Origin: Euptelea pleiosperma
Lineage: Eukaryota > Streptophyta > Magnoliopsida > Ranunculales > Eupteleaceae
Direction: 5' to 3'
Length of the DNA: 64,000 bases
Assembly: GCA_035048495.1 (NCBI GenBank)
Contig: CM068546.1
Span: 10,404,435-10,468,434 of the forward strand
The translations under genes and the position numbers were made by a program. Position 1 is the stretch's first letter; every line of letters begins with the position of its first letter. Below the pieces are notes generated by a model that made no database searches, was not told where the DNA came from, and saw nothing but the letters and a program-made list of their open reading frames with translations. Shown piece by piece: positions 48,001-56,209 of this stretch.

Positions 48001-51000
48001 GGGTATAGGCCTGTAATACTCCTGAAATATGAAACAGTTAGAAAATGCCATCCCATCCATATAAAATGTTAATATGAAAGAGTATTTCTAATACAAACCC
48101 TCTAGTGGCCATGCCACTAGCATTGAGAGCTTGTGGGTACTGATCGATGTTGTGGATTCATGCTCATGCGTTTAGTTGTCGTCTCAGATTCTAACCTCTA
48201 TGTTTCCCGTATTCTTGTTTGATTTCTCTGGACAACAATTTTCCCCTGTGAAGCAAGCAAACTTTTCTGTGTGGTTGGTTAGTCTACTATTTCTCTTAGC
48301 AGTTACCACCTCTTGGGACGATTCTGAGTCTATCTTAGCGACAACGATTTCTGTTCTCTCTGGCATTGGCAGGGTTGATCATTATCTTCCAAGGTTTCAT
48401 TTATAACGTATATTTGATATGAATTGGTAGGGGCATGGGGTCGACCAATTGCACAGATGAATGTGTGAGCAAGCTCTGACCGCTGGGATAAAGCACTCCA
48501 AATGGAGCTAGGGAGATAGGCTCCAATGGAGGAGGAAACAAGGCTTCTCTCAATTTCTCTTTTTATTCATTTCTCAAAAGTGGTTTTTATAGCTAAGCCC
48601 TAAACCCTTGGTCAACTGTAGTCATTAATCTCTCCCATTGGATCTGAATCCTCCACCTTCGCAAAAATACCAAGAATATCCTTTTCTCTTCAGAACACTC
48701 TAAATACCATCTTTATTGATTTATTAATCCAGATGTCCTCGTCAATATGTGATTTCATTTTTCCTAGAATAGGTGTCGATTCAACCTTAGGGCCTTTTGT
48801 TTGGGCTGTTAATATAATTTATTCTCAAGATCCTCCGAGTTTGTCCATTTATTTGCGAGGAAAATATGGGCCGAGTCAGTCCAAGGCTGGAATGAGAAAA
48901 TGAAAGAGTTCAAGGCCGAGAAACTGATTGCAAGCCTTTACCTTGAGAAAGTGCCTGCACCCGATCCAACTGCAGGAACACACTTCTTTGCAATATTTTG
49001 AAGGATCCAAGTTTTTGTGAAGTCAAACCTTCATTGATAGCATGTCAAATAGACTATACTGGCCAATCCGTTATCTGCCAGTTATGCCTAAGCATATATG
49101 TACCTATGCAAAACCATCCAAAATCCAATATATGCCAAATCTGTGTAAACAATTTATTTCTAATACTGTTGAGATACCTTTTGTGAGTCATTCTGCGCAA
49201 TGCAGGACCTCCAAGTTTCTGGGTATCTGTTTGTGTTAACTGTTAGGTTTTACAAGCCTTCAGCCTAGCCAATCCAACTAGATGAACTATGTTGCAAAAG
49301 TTTGTGATGTAGTAGTTAAGATTCATTTTGCAGTGCTTCATTTGCTTTAGTGATTTGTTCTTCAGTGTGTCTGCAATTGGGAGGATCGGGAGAGCAAGTT
49401 TGCTGAAGTTGAAGGGATTATAAGAAGACAGATAAAGGTTTATAATCAGTTTGCATTTCTTGCCTTCTCTCCTCAGATTTTTGTATTGGGTTGCAGATTG
49501 TTTTTTGTTGCTCAGAATTATTCTTCTGACACACTTACAGATGCAAGTTCTTCCAAGTGTACAACCTTTTCATGCAATTGCATATCCCATCGATCCAATT
49601 CTTGCACTGGAAATCAGGTAAGATTTCTCTGTGTGCAATGTGACGTCAATAAGGATAAGTTGAAACTTGGTATTATCGTTTTTTCTTGTTCGTGTAGTTG
49701 TAAATATGCAGCGCATTGCTCAATGATTGCCTCCCGTTATGCGCTTCCTCCATTCAATCATCCCCCTCGTATACCTATAAAGAGTGATGGTAGAAATGGG
49801 AGACTAAGGGTTGGGTAAGTTTTGGCATCCAAATTCTTTAATATCTAATCATTTTCATTGTCTTATCGGAAGTTTCCGTGGTCTTTGTAGATATGTGAGC
49901 AGTGACTTTGGTAATCATCCTCTATCACATCTTATGGGTTCAGTATTTGGCATGCACAACAGAGAAAATGTTGAGGTTTGTGTCCTAATTAGATTTTCTC
50001 TTTAATATAATGGTTCACGAGTAACTTGTCTTCTCGTATGTTCTTACCTAAGGGGAATTAACAATTTGAGTTTGCAGGTATTCTGTTATGCCTTGAGTCA
50101 GAATGATGGTACTGAGTGGAGACAGCGGATATCGTCTGAAGCTGAGCACTTTGTAGACGTGTCTGCCATGTCATCTGATATGATTGCTAGGCTGATTAAT
50201 GAGGATAAGATACAAATCCTAATCAACCTTAATGGTTATACCAAGGTATCTCCTTGATTTATTGATCTTGCAATTTTGGTGCTCACCTGTGAGATGGCAA
50301 TCGAGAAGTCTGCTCTGAGGGCATAGTTATGGTGTAGAACTGTTGAAATTATCTAGATTTTATTTGTTGGAATAGACGTTTCACAAATTATTTCATAACT
50401 AGATTTAGTCATGACCTAATTCCTGTCTCCTTCAAAATCTGGGAATATCATGTCTTTTCATTGTTTCCATTTGAATATAAACCTTTGGCCATGCTCGAGT
50501 TTCACCACCTATGCTTATTCTGCAGGGTGCAAGGAATGAAATATTTGCAATGCAGCCTGCACCCATTCAGGTTTCATATATGGGATTCCCTGGAACCACT
50601 GGCGCAGATTACATAGATTATTTGGTCACTGACGAGGTGAGGTTCAAAATCTGATTCTTCCCAATCTTCATCTGAGCTTCTGATTCTGTTTGGTCTGATA
50701 CTCGGCTTCTTCCATTACAGTTTGTTTCACCTACACGCTACTCGCATATTTACTCTGAGAAGCTTGTGCATCTCCCTCATTGTTACTTTGTAAATGATTA
50801 TAAGCAGGTGAGTATATCATAACCTTTGAACTTAGTCTAGACTTACAAATATCATACTGAATGTTTACCTATTTGATAATGCTTCTCTATAAACTGTCTC
50901 AGAAAAATCGTGATGTACTGGATCCAAATTGCCGACACAAGAGATCAGATTATGGATTACCTGAAGACAAATTTATTTTTGCTTGCTTCAATCAGCTATA

Positions 51001-52642
51001 CAAGATGGACCCTGAAATCTTTAATACTTGGTAATCTCAACTCGGACTCTACGCTAACATGTTAGATGAGGTTGGTTGTACACATTTAAGCATCTCAGTT
51101 GTGTCATCTATGTTCCATCCATTTCAGGTGCAATATTCTTAAGCGTCTCCCCAATAGTGCACTTTGGCTTCTCAAGTTCCCAGCTGCAGGCGAGACGAGA
51201 CTTCGTGCATGTATGTGGATTGACTATAATTATTTTAGGCTCTATTTGTAGTTTGTAGTAATCATGAGCTATCCCTGCTATGGTCATGGTTTCACTCATT
51301 ATCGTTGATTCATTTTTCTGGGTATTGGTCATAAATCATCTCACCAATTTGTGCGGGCATGTTCAGATGCTGCCGCGCAGGGTGTGCAGCCAGATCAAAT
51401 CATTTTCACAGATGTTGCCATGAAAAATGAACATATCAGACGCAGTGCTTTAGCAGATCTGTTCCTTGACACGTAAGCAGTTCACTGTTGACTTTGGATA
51501 TTTAGTTATTATTTCAGTGAGGGCTTGCTTGTTTCTTTTTTGTACCTCAAGAGGGCAATTAGATCATTAGGCTCACTGGCATTGATGACTGGGTCTTTTT
51601 TCTGAGTAGGCCATTATGCAATGCTCATACAACTGGCACAGATATCCTATGGGCCGGTTTGCCAATGGTGACACTGCCCCTCGAGAAGATGGCAACAAGA
51701 GTGGCCGGTTCACTGTGTCTGGCTACTGGAGTTGGGGAAGAGATGATTGTTGGCAGGTAAGAATTTCTGTATATAATGAATATGGCTGTCACATTTGCGC
51801 CTCAGGCCAGAGTTTTAAATTTCGGTGAAATTCTCGAAATTTCGGTTTCAGGGTAGACCGAAATTGAAAACCCAAAAGTTTTGGCCCCTTGGATTGTTCA
51901 ATATTAATTAATGAAGAGATAATTCAGGCCTTCTTTCCTATATTAAAGGAAAAAATTAAGATTCCCTTATCTTATGAAGGATTATAGGGAGAGAAGATTT
52001 CCTGAAATTTTTCGCAATAAAATTTTTCTGAATATTCACTTGAAATTTTGGTTTCGGCCAGGACCTGGACCAAAATACAGGTCGAAATTGAAATTTCAAT
52101 CCTTGCCTCAGCACACTATGCTTAAGAGCCACACAAACCGTGGTACACTTCTGGGCATGTTTCTAGGCGCAGAAACTTTGATGTGGTGGTGGCACTGATT
52201 CTGAAGAACCTTACCTTATTCTTCACCTAATAAATATACCATATCCTTGCTTTATCCTGTTCATGAGAAAGACCTCAATATTCTTTGCTTGCTTTGCCCT
52301 TGTGTGTTCAGCATGAAAGAGTATGAAGAAAAGGCAGTGTCATTGGCAGAGAATCGTCCGAAGCTCCAGGCTCTTACTAATAAACTCAAAGCAGCCCGTT
52401 TGACTTGCCCCTTATTCGATACAACACGCTGGGTAAGTTGATTAGGAGTAACACAAAGCATGCATGCTTTTGCCACATTAAGTGGATGAAAGCTTTGTAC
52501 TGATTCAGAACTTGATGAACAAATGCAGGTTAGAAATCTGGAGAGGTCATATTTCAAGATGTGGAATCTGTACTGCTCGGGTGGGCATCCGCAGCCCTTC
52601 AAAGTTACAGAGAATGATGCCGAGTTCCCGTACGACAGATAG
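15826..52642 (+). CDS. SEC: O-GlcNAc transferase SECRET AGENT (SEC), 28 exons
   Basis: Transfers N-acetylglucosamine from UDP-GlcNAc to Ser/Thr of nuclear and cytosolic proteins (DELLA regulators are known plant targets). The 28 exons I traced sum to 2952 nt, all phases and GT-AG sites agree, and the product is 983 residues; Arabidopsis SEC is close to 977. Residues ~57-512 are consecutive TPR repeats; residues ~513-983 form the glycosyltransferase-41 catalytic part. This includes VSSDFGNHP at about 602-610 (catalytic His region), NQLYKMD at about 782-788 (UDP-contacting Lys) and CNAHTTG at about 860. The C-terminus ends EFPYDR. SEC is preferred over its paralogue SPINDLY because of repeat order and end sequence. 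The gene spans 37 kb because of transposons, chiefly a 20-kb intron 9. No exon is damaged. Confidence 0.97.
16030..17130 (+). repeat. Five-unit tandem array at the start of SEC intron 1
   Basis: Units of about 150-180 bases share 'gggttttgaatttgttta', 'aagctcatgatcaa', 'agcattgttactggttaaaa' and 'aaggaatctttattgatgta'. They begin near 16045, 16213, 16374, 16528 and 16713. The first unit starts about 40 bases after exon 1. G/T homopolymers near 16610-16637 and 17070-17100 interrupt units. The fifth unit is split by the MITE at 16778-17046. Confidence 0.85.
16778..17046. mobile_element. hAT-type MITE (family B), SEC intron 1
   Basis: Termini 'caaggtttaaaatttt' and 'gaaatttaaaaccttg'; perfect 8-base duplication 'attgttac' at 16770-16777 and 17047-17054. 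The interior is rich in 'gaaatttcg' and 'cggtttcgg' blocks in both orientations. Non-coding, 269 bases. It lies within a tandem unit, so it is younger than the array. Confidence 0.92.
17131..18377 (+). other. SEC intron 1, no feature recognised
   Basis: Non-coding intron DNA. Short open frames lack domains. A 'gtgaaaaaaatgagtcattccg' block is locally duplicated near 18068-18100. Confidence 0.5.
18378..20965 (-). mobile_element. hAT transposon relic (family C) with broken transposase
   Basis: The left end 'caaagtttaaaaaggc' (18378) equals the end of the element in RPS8 intron 3. The right subterminal zone, 20835-20960, carries the same 'gcctcgaggc' fold-back blocks. The minus strand encodes a hAT transposase in pieces: a BED-type zinc finger (LQCNFC with H-x4-H, 20312-20100), a DUF659-like core (20209-19442), [12 protein letters not shown] near 19430-19395, TRFATANL near 19250, and [12 protein letters not shown] near 18540-18500. 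Frame changes between pieces and loss of the C-terminal dimerisation part make it a pseudogene. The right target duplication is not clear. Confidence 0.85.
20966..22079 (+). other. SEC intron 1, 3' part
   Basis: No gene or recognisable repeat. The intron ends with acceptor 'ttgtag' before exon 2. Confidence 0.5.
22909..23227. mobile_element. hAT-type MITE (family B), SEC intron 4
   Basis: Starts 'caaggattgaagttttgg' and ends 'gaaatttaaaaccatg'; flanks 'agtgtgag' and 'agtgcgag' match at 7 of 8 bases. The interior has 'gaaatttcgggcgaaatttt' and 'gatttcgatttcag' blocks of the same family. 319 bases, non-coding. Confidence 0.8.
26303..26729. mobile_element. Left part of a TIR element split by the viral insertion
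   Basis: Begins with 'catctccaacggcctccc' (26306 on). Its inverted counterpart, 'ggagaccgttggagatg', lies at 43026-43042 beyond the viral pair. 'catctccaac'-type ends are common in plant PIF/Harbinger-like MITEs, but I cannot confirm the superfamily. The base triplet before it is 'tta', as in such insertions, though the right flank does not match cleanly. Confidence 0.5.
26780..26995 (-). promoter_or_regulatory. Viral promoter copy at the distal end of the left genome
   Basis: The minus-strand copy of the viral promoter, with its TATATAT box at 26830-26836. It faces left, away from the viral genes, and antisense to SEC. The viral leader and primer site that should follow are cut off at 26730. 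Activity is inferred from matching sequence only. Confidence 0.6.
27091..29241 (-). pseudogene. Left viral polyprotein, reverse transcriptase/RNase H part
   Basis: The segment after the stop at 29242. It contains the reverse transcriptase with its YIDD active-site motif (near 28680-28660), followed by an RNase H with conserved acidic positions (SDG, DSE, TDC) and, unlike the right copy, the short segment after YEKMAV. It runs through the polyprotein C-terminus to a natural stop at 27091-27093. It has no known start of its own, so it is a fragment of ORF3. Confidence 0.9.
29242..31786 (-). pseudogene. Left viral polyprotein, coat/zinc finger/protease part
   Basis: Downstream of the frameshift this frame covers the capsid region, a CCHC finger ([15 protein letters not shown], near 30790-30740) and the badnavirus-type Cys motif CX2CX11CX2CX4CX2C (near 30400-30310). 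The aspartic protease IIDTGC follows near 29710-29690. It ends at a premature TAG (29242-29244) where the right copy has a Gln codon. A 57-base in-frame tandem duplication lies at 29930-30043 and is absent from the right copy. Confidence 0.9.
31772..33271 (-). pseudogene. Left viral polyprotein, N-terminal (movement protein) part
   Basis: The first ~490 codons of ORF3, beginning in an ATGA overlap with ORF2. This region holds the movement protein in badnaviruses. A 14-base deletion between short repeats, near 31783-31789, shifts the frame so that translation ends after a few novel residues at 31772. Confidence 0.9.
33268..33651 (-). CDS. Viral ORF2 (left copy)
   Basis: 127 residues, intact, identical in length to the right copy's ORF2. 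Badnavirus ORF2 products are small, basic-ended nucleic-acid-binding virion-associated proteins; here the middle is heptad-like ([20 protein letters not shown]) and the C-terminus is basic ([15 protein letters not shown]). It overlaps ORF1 by ATGA and ORF3 by four bases. Confidence 0.85.
   Translation of the reverse strand: MNTWQLASSTEEYKLALAATTKLTRDDRPVGFVLPHEHASNLSDTNILRQNNTIIHLLIQSLEETKELREKVQLLSDKISQLEKAKAPAVALPEEIISQISTQLKETKLAESGRVKGHGKGPFFVYK
33648..34268 (-). CDS. Viral ORF1 (left copy)
   Basis: 206 residues, intact open frame mirroring 35458-36078. It is the first ORF of the badnavirus layout and ends in the ATGA overlap with ORF2. Its C-terminal third is predicted coiled coil ([19 protein letters not shown]). 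The exact function in this virus is unknown. Confidence 0.8.
   Translation of the reverse strand: MQAQLEVQQFEEELEGWERSERTRRHDFRDLTEYPRFERIQQFPSCKLPCYHFLTDSDKNGVHATYTKGDRIPQLLNTLYDLEVNQCHNQAIIFDRLQLLSRYLVRKGRLATIPEEGVLSSSTDLQLQIQSIRSDLREVKASQSSLRLIVSEIREEISKIASRKAAPKPIEAETARSAEQLKQQIKEVKSALSELKEIAKGLIPEA
34608..34619 (-). promoter_or_regulatory. tRNA-Met primer-binding site, left copy
   Basis: Reads TGGTATCAGAGC on the minus strand, complementary to the 3' end of plant initiator tRNA-Met, the primer of Caulimoviridae. Mirror position of 35107-35118. Confidence 0.93.
34748..34978 (+). promoter_or_regulatory. Central spacer with rightward viral promoter
   Basis: The 231 bases between the inverted arms belong only to the right copy. 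They match 42630-42860 at the other end of that copy. They hold the TATA box TATATAT at 34920-34926, with a likely start about 30 bases on, just before the right arm begins. No leftward promoter is present here, so the left copy's own ORF1-proximal leader lacks an adjacent promoter. Confidence 0.75.
35107..35118 (+). promoter_or_regulatory. tRNA-Met primer-binding site, right copy
   Basis: TGGTATCAGAGC, complementary to the 3' end of plant initiator tRNA-Met. It lies about 150 bases after the presumed transcription start and 340 bases before ORF1. The terminal repeat at 42990-42995 retains only its first six bases. Confidence 0.95.
35119..35457 (+). other. Viral leader between primer site and ORF1 (right copy)
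   Basis: Non-coding leader with short upstream open frames. Long structured leaders that promote ribosome shunting are known in badnaviruses; I see no single dominant hairpin by eye. Confidence 0.5.
35458..36078 (+). CDS. Viral ORF1 (right copy)
   Basis: 206 residues, intact, matching the left copy. Starts at ATG after 'gaaagcag' and ends in TGA overlapping the ORF2 ATG (ATGA at 36075-36078), the translational coupling seen in badnaviruses. Acidic, Trp/Arg-rich N-terminus and a coiled-coil C-terminus. Function not assigned. Confidence 0.82.
   Translation: MQAQLEVQQFEEELEGWERSERTRRHDFRDLTEYPRFERIQQFPSCKLPCYHFLTDSDKNGVHATYTKGDRIPQLLNTLYDLEVNQCHNQAIIFDRLQLLSRYLVRKGRLATIPEEGVLSSSTDLQLQIQSIRSDLREVKASQSSLRLIVSEIREEISKIASRKAAPKPIEAETARSAEQLKQQIKEVKSALSELKEIAKGLIPEA
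36075..36458 (+). CDS. Viral ORF2 (right copy)
   Basis: 127 residues, intact. A central coiled coil and a Lys/Gly-rich tail fit the nucleic-acid-binding virion-associated protein of badnaviruses. Ends in TGA, overlapping the ORF3 ATG by four bases. Confidence 0.85.
   Translation: MNTWQLASSTEEYKLALAATTKLTRDDRPVGFVLPHEHASNLSDTNILRQNNTIIHLLIQSLEETKELREKVQLLSDKISQLEKAKAPAVALPEEIISQISTQLKETKLAESGRVKGHGKGPFFVYK
36455..42424 (+). pseudogene. Viral polyprotein ORF3 (right copy), damaged
   Basis: An open frame of 1989 codons. Approximate residues: movement-protein region 1-480; capsid region about 500-830; CCHC finger 831-847; badnavirus Cys motif CX2CX11CX2CX4CX2C about 965-990; aspartic protease IIDTGC about 1176; reverse transcriptase about 1340-1560 with YIDD at about 1519; RNase H about 1665-1790. 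Two lesions relative to the left copy: 15 codons are missing inside RNase H near 41707, and a TAA at 42422-42424 removes the last 41 codons. The frame is otherwise long and open, which implies young age. Loss of RNase H residues should inactivate replication. Confidence 0.92.
42630..42900 (+). promoter_or_regulatory. Terminal viral promoter facing SEC exon 10
   Basis: A repeat of the central promoter at the right end, with TATATAT at 42802-42808. It points rightward, in the sense direction of SEC, 3.2 kb upstream of exon 10. The only visible difference near the TATA box is a substitution in 'cttcagattcc' (42771-42781) against 'cttcagaatcc'. Activity is not shown by sequence. Confidence 0.6.
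42996..43043. mobile_element. Right part of the split TIR element
   Basis: Begins 'gggtctcccacatc' directly after the truncated viral primer site and ends 'gaccgttggagatgc', the inverted counterpart of 26305-26322. With the left part it would form an element of about 475 bases. Confidence 0.5.
43759..43912. mobile_element. hAT-type MITE (family B), SEC intron 9
   Basis: Termini 'caaggttttaaatttcg' and 'cgaaattttaaaccttg'; flanks 'atctataa' and 'atctgtaa' match at 7 of 8. 154 bases, the shortest copy of the family. Confidence 0.88.
44085..44425 (-). mobile_element. LINE (non-LTR retrotransposon) 3' fragment
   Basis: The minus strand encodes [21 protein letters not shown], the typical C-terminal stretch of plant LINE reverse-transcriptase proteins, then a shifted frame. 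It ends 'cttatcaaaaaaaaac', the usual LINE tail. 5'-truncated. Confidence 0.75.
44997..45054. repeat. (ATA)n microsatellite
   Basis: About 19 uninterrupted ATA units, visible directly. Confidence 0.95.
45055..46110 (+). other. End of SEC intron 9, nothing recognised
   Basis: Non-coding. Moderately GC-rich stretches near 45640-46030 look like old dispersed repeats, but no domain or termini are identified. Ends at the exon 10 acceptor. Confidence 0.4.
47406..49365 (+). other. SEC intron 15
   Basis: 1.96 kb separating the TPR exons from the catalytic exons. No recognisable transposon or gene; short frames only. Confidence 0.6.
51808..52105. mobile_element. hAT-type MITE (family B), SEC intron 26
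   Basis: Starts 'cagagttttaaatttcgg' and ends 'gaaatttcaatccttg'; flanks 'cctcaggc' and 'cctcagca' agree at 6 of 8. Its interior of 'ggtttcagggtagaccgaaat' type identifies the family. 298 bases. Confidence 0.75.
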
Positions 52643-52930
52643 AGATGATGGGAAGATACGGAATTGTAGATAAAGCAAGAGAAATTTAAGTTGTTTAGAA
52701 AGCTGAGATTGGTTGGGTTTGTCCAAATGATGCACCTGAGATGTATTTGCATGCATAGCAGTGTGGATGGATATGAGTTATCTGGGCTTTCTATTATTTA
52801 CACGAGGAAATGCTGCAGGGCTCTGAAGATTGTAATGTTTGGGGAGCCCCCCTTTAGATAAATGGCAGAACGAGTACAACAATCCCGTTAAATATGTTGC
52901 TTTTATATTAATCATGAACATTAAATACAT
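52643..52930 (+). other. SEC 3' untranslated region (approximate)
   Basis: Follows the stop codon. T-rich, with 'ttttatattaatcatgaacattaaa' near 52905 as a possible polyadenylation region. The end is not determined. Confidence 0.4.
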
Positions 52931-53929
52931 AGTTAACTCACAGATGACTTGAGCATTGGCTGCAAATGAATTCAGGTGCGTATGTCAATCTATTTGGTTT
53001 TTTGGGCTGTTGTCCACCCATTGGATGGTCTGCCATGAAGGATTCCTTGGAAGTTGATTTTCAATGCATTATGTGACTCATGCTCGCATTCATGATTTGT
53101 TGGGTTCCTTTCCAAATGAAGGAAACTTAATTCTAATTACTCAACCCAATTCTTGAGAAGGGGCCGATTTTATAAAGAAATATTAGGCCCGGACTGAACC
53201 AATCTGGAGAACCAGTACCTGAAATGATCCGGAGTTATATAATTTTTTAAAAACCTGCAAAACCTTGATGGGGCAGTATGTGGACTGGCTGGTTCAACTG
53301 GTGAATCGGTCTCCAAAATGGTCTAGAGTTGACATTGACATGGAAATTTGAATTTTAGTTATATTTAAAAAAATATATATATATAACTGGAAAACAATGA
53401 TGGGGCAGTTCGCCTAGGATCGACGAGACCATGCATCTTTAATACTAGGGTATTTTTGTAACACCGACCTGAAACTAAGAATACTCCTCGACCTAGTGGC
53501 GCCTGTCAATGTAACACTGAAAGGATCAAAATGGTGCGAGTACAATGTTCCGTTTTCACTCATGTCAAACACTGTCAAACTAGGTAAGGGGGTATTCTTA
53601 AGATTTCAAAGTATGAAGAGTATTCGGGCTCTTGGGACAGGCCTTGTTGAGCGTGGATTCCAAGAATCCAATGGTTGTGATAGCGCTGAGTTGGCATTTA
53701 CTTTTTGTCAAAGGAAACCACCGTTGGATTCTCGGGTGTGCGAGAATCCACACCCGCCTGTCCCGGGAGCCTGTAAAACAAAACGGCCGGTCCCAAGAGC
53801 CTATTCCTTTGGTTATTTTGAGGTCTTAGTTATTTTGGCCCTCCTTGACTCGGATTGCAATTTTAGGTAGATTCGCAACGGAGCTTACTTTTTTCCAAGG
53901 CATTTACACCGAGAGTGTCAAGATCTTGG
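52931..53929. other. Intergenic DNA, no gene recognised
   Basis: Contains 'ggttcaactggtgaatcggtctcc'-type dispersed-repeat sequence near 53290. The open frame at 53496-53870 has no domain and no coding signature. Confidence 0.4.
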
Positions 53930-54340
53930 CTTGTCTTGCAAGACTTGTTGCCTCATGACATGAGGTCCCTTTTGAGATACCTCTACTCGGATCGAATCTA
54001 CGTTGGTTCCCAGTAGGGTACTGCCGTCAGGGTCCATGTGTTAAGGCAAGTGTGCCGAGATGGTTTAAGGTACCCCAGCTTGCCTAAACAGGACTTTTGC
54101 CTTGTGATGTGAGGTCCTTTTTGAGATATCTCTACTCGGATTGAACTATGCCGATTTCTGGTAGGCACTGTCGTTAGGGTTCTTGTGCTCGAGGCAAGCA
54201 TGCCGAGAGGTTTTGGGGTACCCCCACCTACTTAAGCAGGACTTGTATATCTTTTTGGATGACATGTAGTAGGGTCTCCTTCTCCCAAGGCAAATATGTC
54301 GAAGGGGTCAGGGTCACTTGGTTTGTCTTGCAGGGTTTTT
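53930..54340. repeat. Tandem repeat, ~150-bp unit, nearly three copies
   Basis: Units share 'caggacttttgccttgtgat'-like, 'gaggtcctttttgagatatc', 'tctactcgga', 'gtgccgaga' and 'ggtaccccagcttgcct' blocks. They start near 53943, 54092 and 54240; the third is diverged. Confidence 0.75.
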
Positions 54341-54439
54341 TTCTTTGCCCTTTGGTGCAAGCTTTGTTTGCTAGAAGATTGTCATTCGAAAGGATACTTT
54401 TCATTCATTGGTAAAAGATCCGAAGATTGAATGTGAAGT

Positions 54440-55830
54440 TCCCTTTCAATTACCATGTTATGTTTTAGAGGGGGTGAATAGGACAAATTTTAATTTCTCT
54501 GAGGATTCTATATGGATTAAAAATTAATAATCTCACAAGGTAGAAAATGATCAAACAATCGAAATACGAATCATCTACAGAACATAGATGTAGAAAAATT
54601 TGAGGCAAAATATGCAAACATTCATAATCACACAAGACTCAAATTTATAGTGGTTCAGCGACTCCGTACCTACGTCCACTGTCCAATACTTACCACGAGT
54701 AGTATTATATTATTTCAATAATACATTACAACATTTCCAATCGAAATAAATAATCAAATAGATTACACTTAGTTTCAATCTAACGAGAATCACTTCTCGC
54801 TCACCTAGAGAGTTAGCCTAGGCCAGTAGTATATTTAGAGAAACCATCTTCTCATGGATTTACAGTCATCAACTCGATCTATACGAGACTCACTTCTCGA
54901 TTCACCAAGAGAGTAACACTAGGCCTGTAGTATTTTAGAGAAATGAATTTCTCAAGGATTCCACATTCCTCAACTCAATTTGATGAGTACTTACTCATCT
55001 ACCAATCACAAATAATTCAGGTTTGATAATATTGAATTCACTATAAAAGATTTGTTATAGGAGATACTTATCTTTTGATGAATTCGATAAAATTGTGAAT
55101 CCTCGTATAAGAATTCGTCACAAAGACATTTTGCCAACGAGGATTCTCTTCTTGGAGGAAGATGATTGTAGGAAATAATATACTTCGTAGTCTCTTCAAA
55201 TAATTAGAGTAGCCTTTACAACATATGAACCAGATTTGCTCATGTGAAGTTCTCAAACAATTTAGAGCCTTCACAAAATATGTACAGATTTGCACAGGTG
55301 AAGCTCTCTCAAATTCAAAATCTTTGGACTCAAAAGATGATAATTAAAGGAGGGGAGTCAAGAGATAGCTTGATTGGTTCACTCTAATGGAGGACAAAGA
55401 CTCTATTATATAAGTTTATTCCCTCTAAAGAGAAACGAGCCTAAAATAGCCATTGGATTGACTCAAGTGCGCATAAAATCGCACAAAGGAACGAGTCAAA
55501 AATAGATCCGGAATGGGCGGGGTTGACAGCACATTTTGACCGGTCGACTGTACTTCGGTTGGCCGCTCATTTTGGCTAGTCGACCCATCAGGTCAGAACC
55601 AAAATATATGGTACCGAGGGGTTCGGTTGACCGCACCTTAGTAGACTTTGATCGGCCGCTCAAAGTGGTCGGTCGGCTGGTCTTCGTAGACCATTTATGA
55701 AAAATACCCAAACAATTATAATTACTATCATATGTCATTAGGATAGCTTCCAAACGATACCAAAAGAACCGGGAGACATCTAGGGTTAAATTGATCTGCT
55801 GGCAACGCGCATTGTACCATTAGATCATGT
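54440..55830 (-). repeat. Dispersed repeat, related in inverse to 63560-64000
   Basis: Opens 'tagagggggtgaataggac', a start common to widespread plant repeats. Around 55000-55290 it matches the reverse complement of 63800-64000 (for example 'ggctctaaattgtttgagaa' against 'ggctctaactgtttgaagag'). A block of 'ggtcgactg' and 'ggtcgaccc' motifs lies at 55530-55690. No coding capacity. It may be a non-autonomous LTR-type element, but no LTR pair is seen. Confidence 0.5.
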
Positions 55831-56209
55831 ACGCAAATAACCGCAACATGAGATTCGTTATAGTTGAACGTACTTTGATCATTTATATCTTCATGTTTGA
55901 GCTTGACGTTGTCTCCAGTTGAGCTTGGAGGGTTGATTTTCTTCAGCTTTAATTCTTCTTTGATTTGTTGATGAAGTCCACTTGATCTTTGACACTTTAG
56001 TCTTCAGCAAACTCCTAACTTAACGATTTATATTACATAAGAACTAAGTATTCTTAAGATTGACAACCGAGACTTTTCAAAAGGCATTCCATGGCTTCTA
56101 GTAGATCGTCATCTTTTGTTTTTAAGTAATATGACCCGTTCTGTCCTAATTGGTCGACTCGCTTTCATTCAATTGTTAATCATTCTCATAGGTTGTGGAA
56201 AAACTCAAA
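55831..56209. other. Intergenic DNA, nothing recognised
   Basis: AT-rich, no gene or clear repeat. Confidence 0.4.

Larger units (their letters stand above)
46111..52642 (+). other. SEC: SEC 3' exon block (exons 10-28)
   Basis: Exons: 46111-46220, 46335-46388, 46498-46565, 46681-46783, 46978-47180, 47309-47405 (TPRs); 49366-49437, 49541-49617, 49698-49814, 49891-49975, 50078-50245, 50526-50636, 50721-50807, 50903-51030, 51128-51210, 51367-51472, 51610-51756, 52312-52432, 52529-52642 (catalytic part and stop TAG). Frames join without a break. The block lies downstream of the viral insertion and in the same direction as the right viral copy's terminal promoter. Confidence 0.95.

Noticed and set aside
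51610..51640. CNAHTTG instead of CNGHTTG in SEC as a catalytic defect
   Set aside because: The animal enzyme has Gly here, but to my knowledge plant SEC proteins commonly have Ala, and the rest of the catalytic part is conserved.
53496..53870. 124-residue open frame downstream of SEC
   Set aside because: No domain, no splice or promoter support, and composition like the surrounding non-coding DNA.
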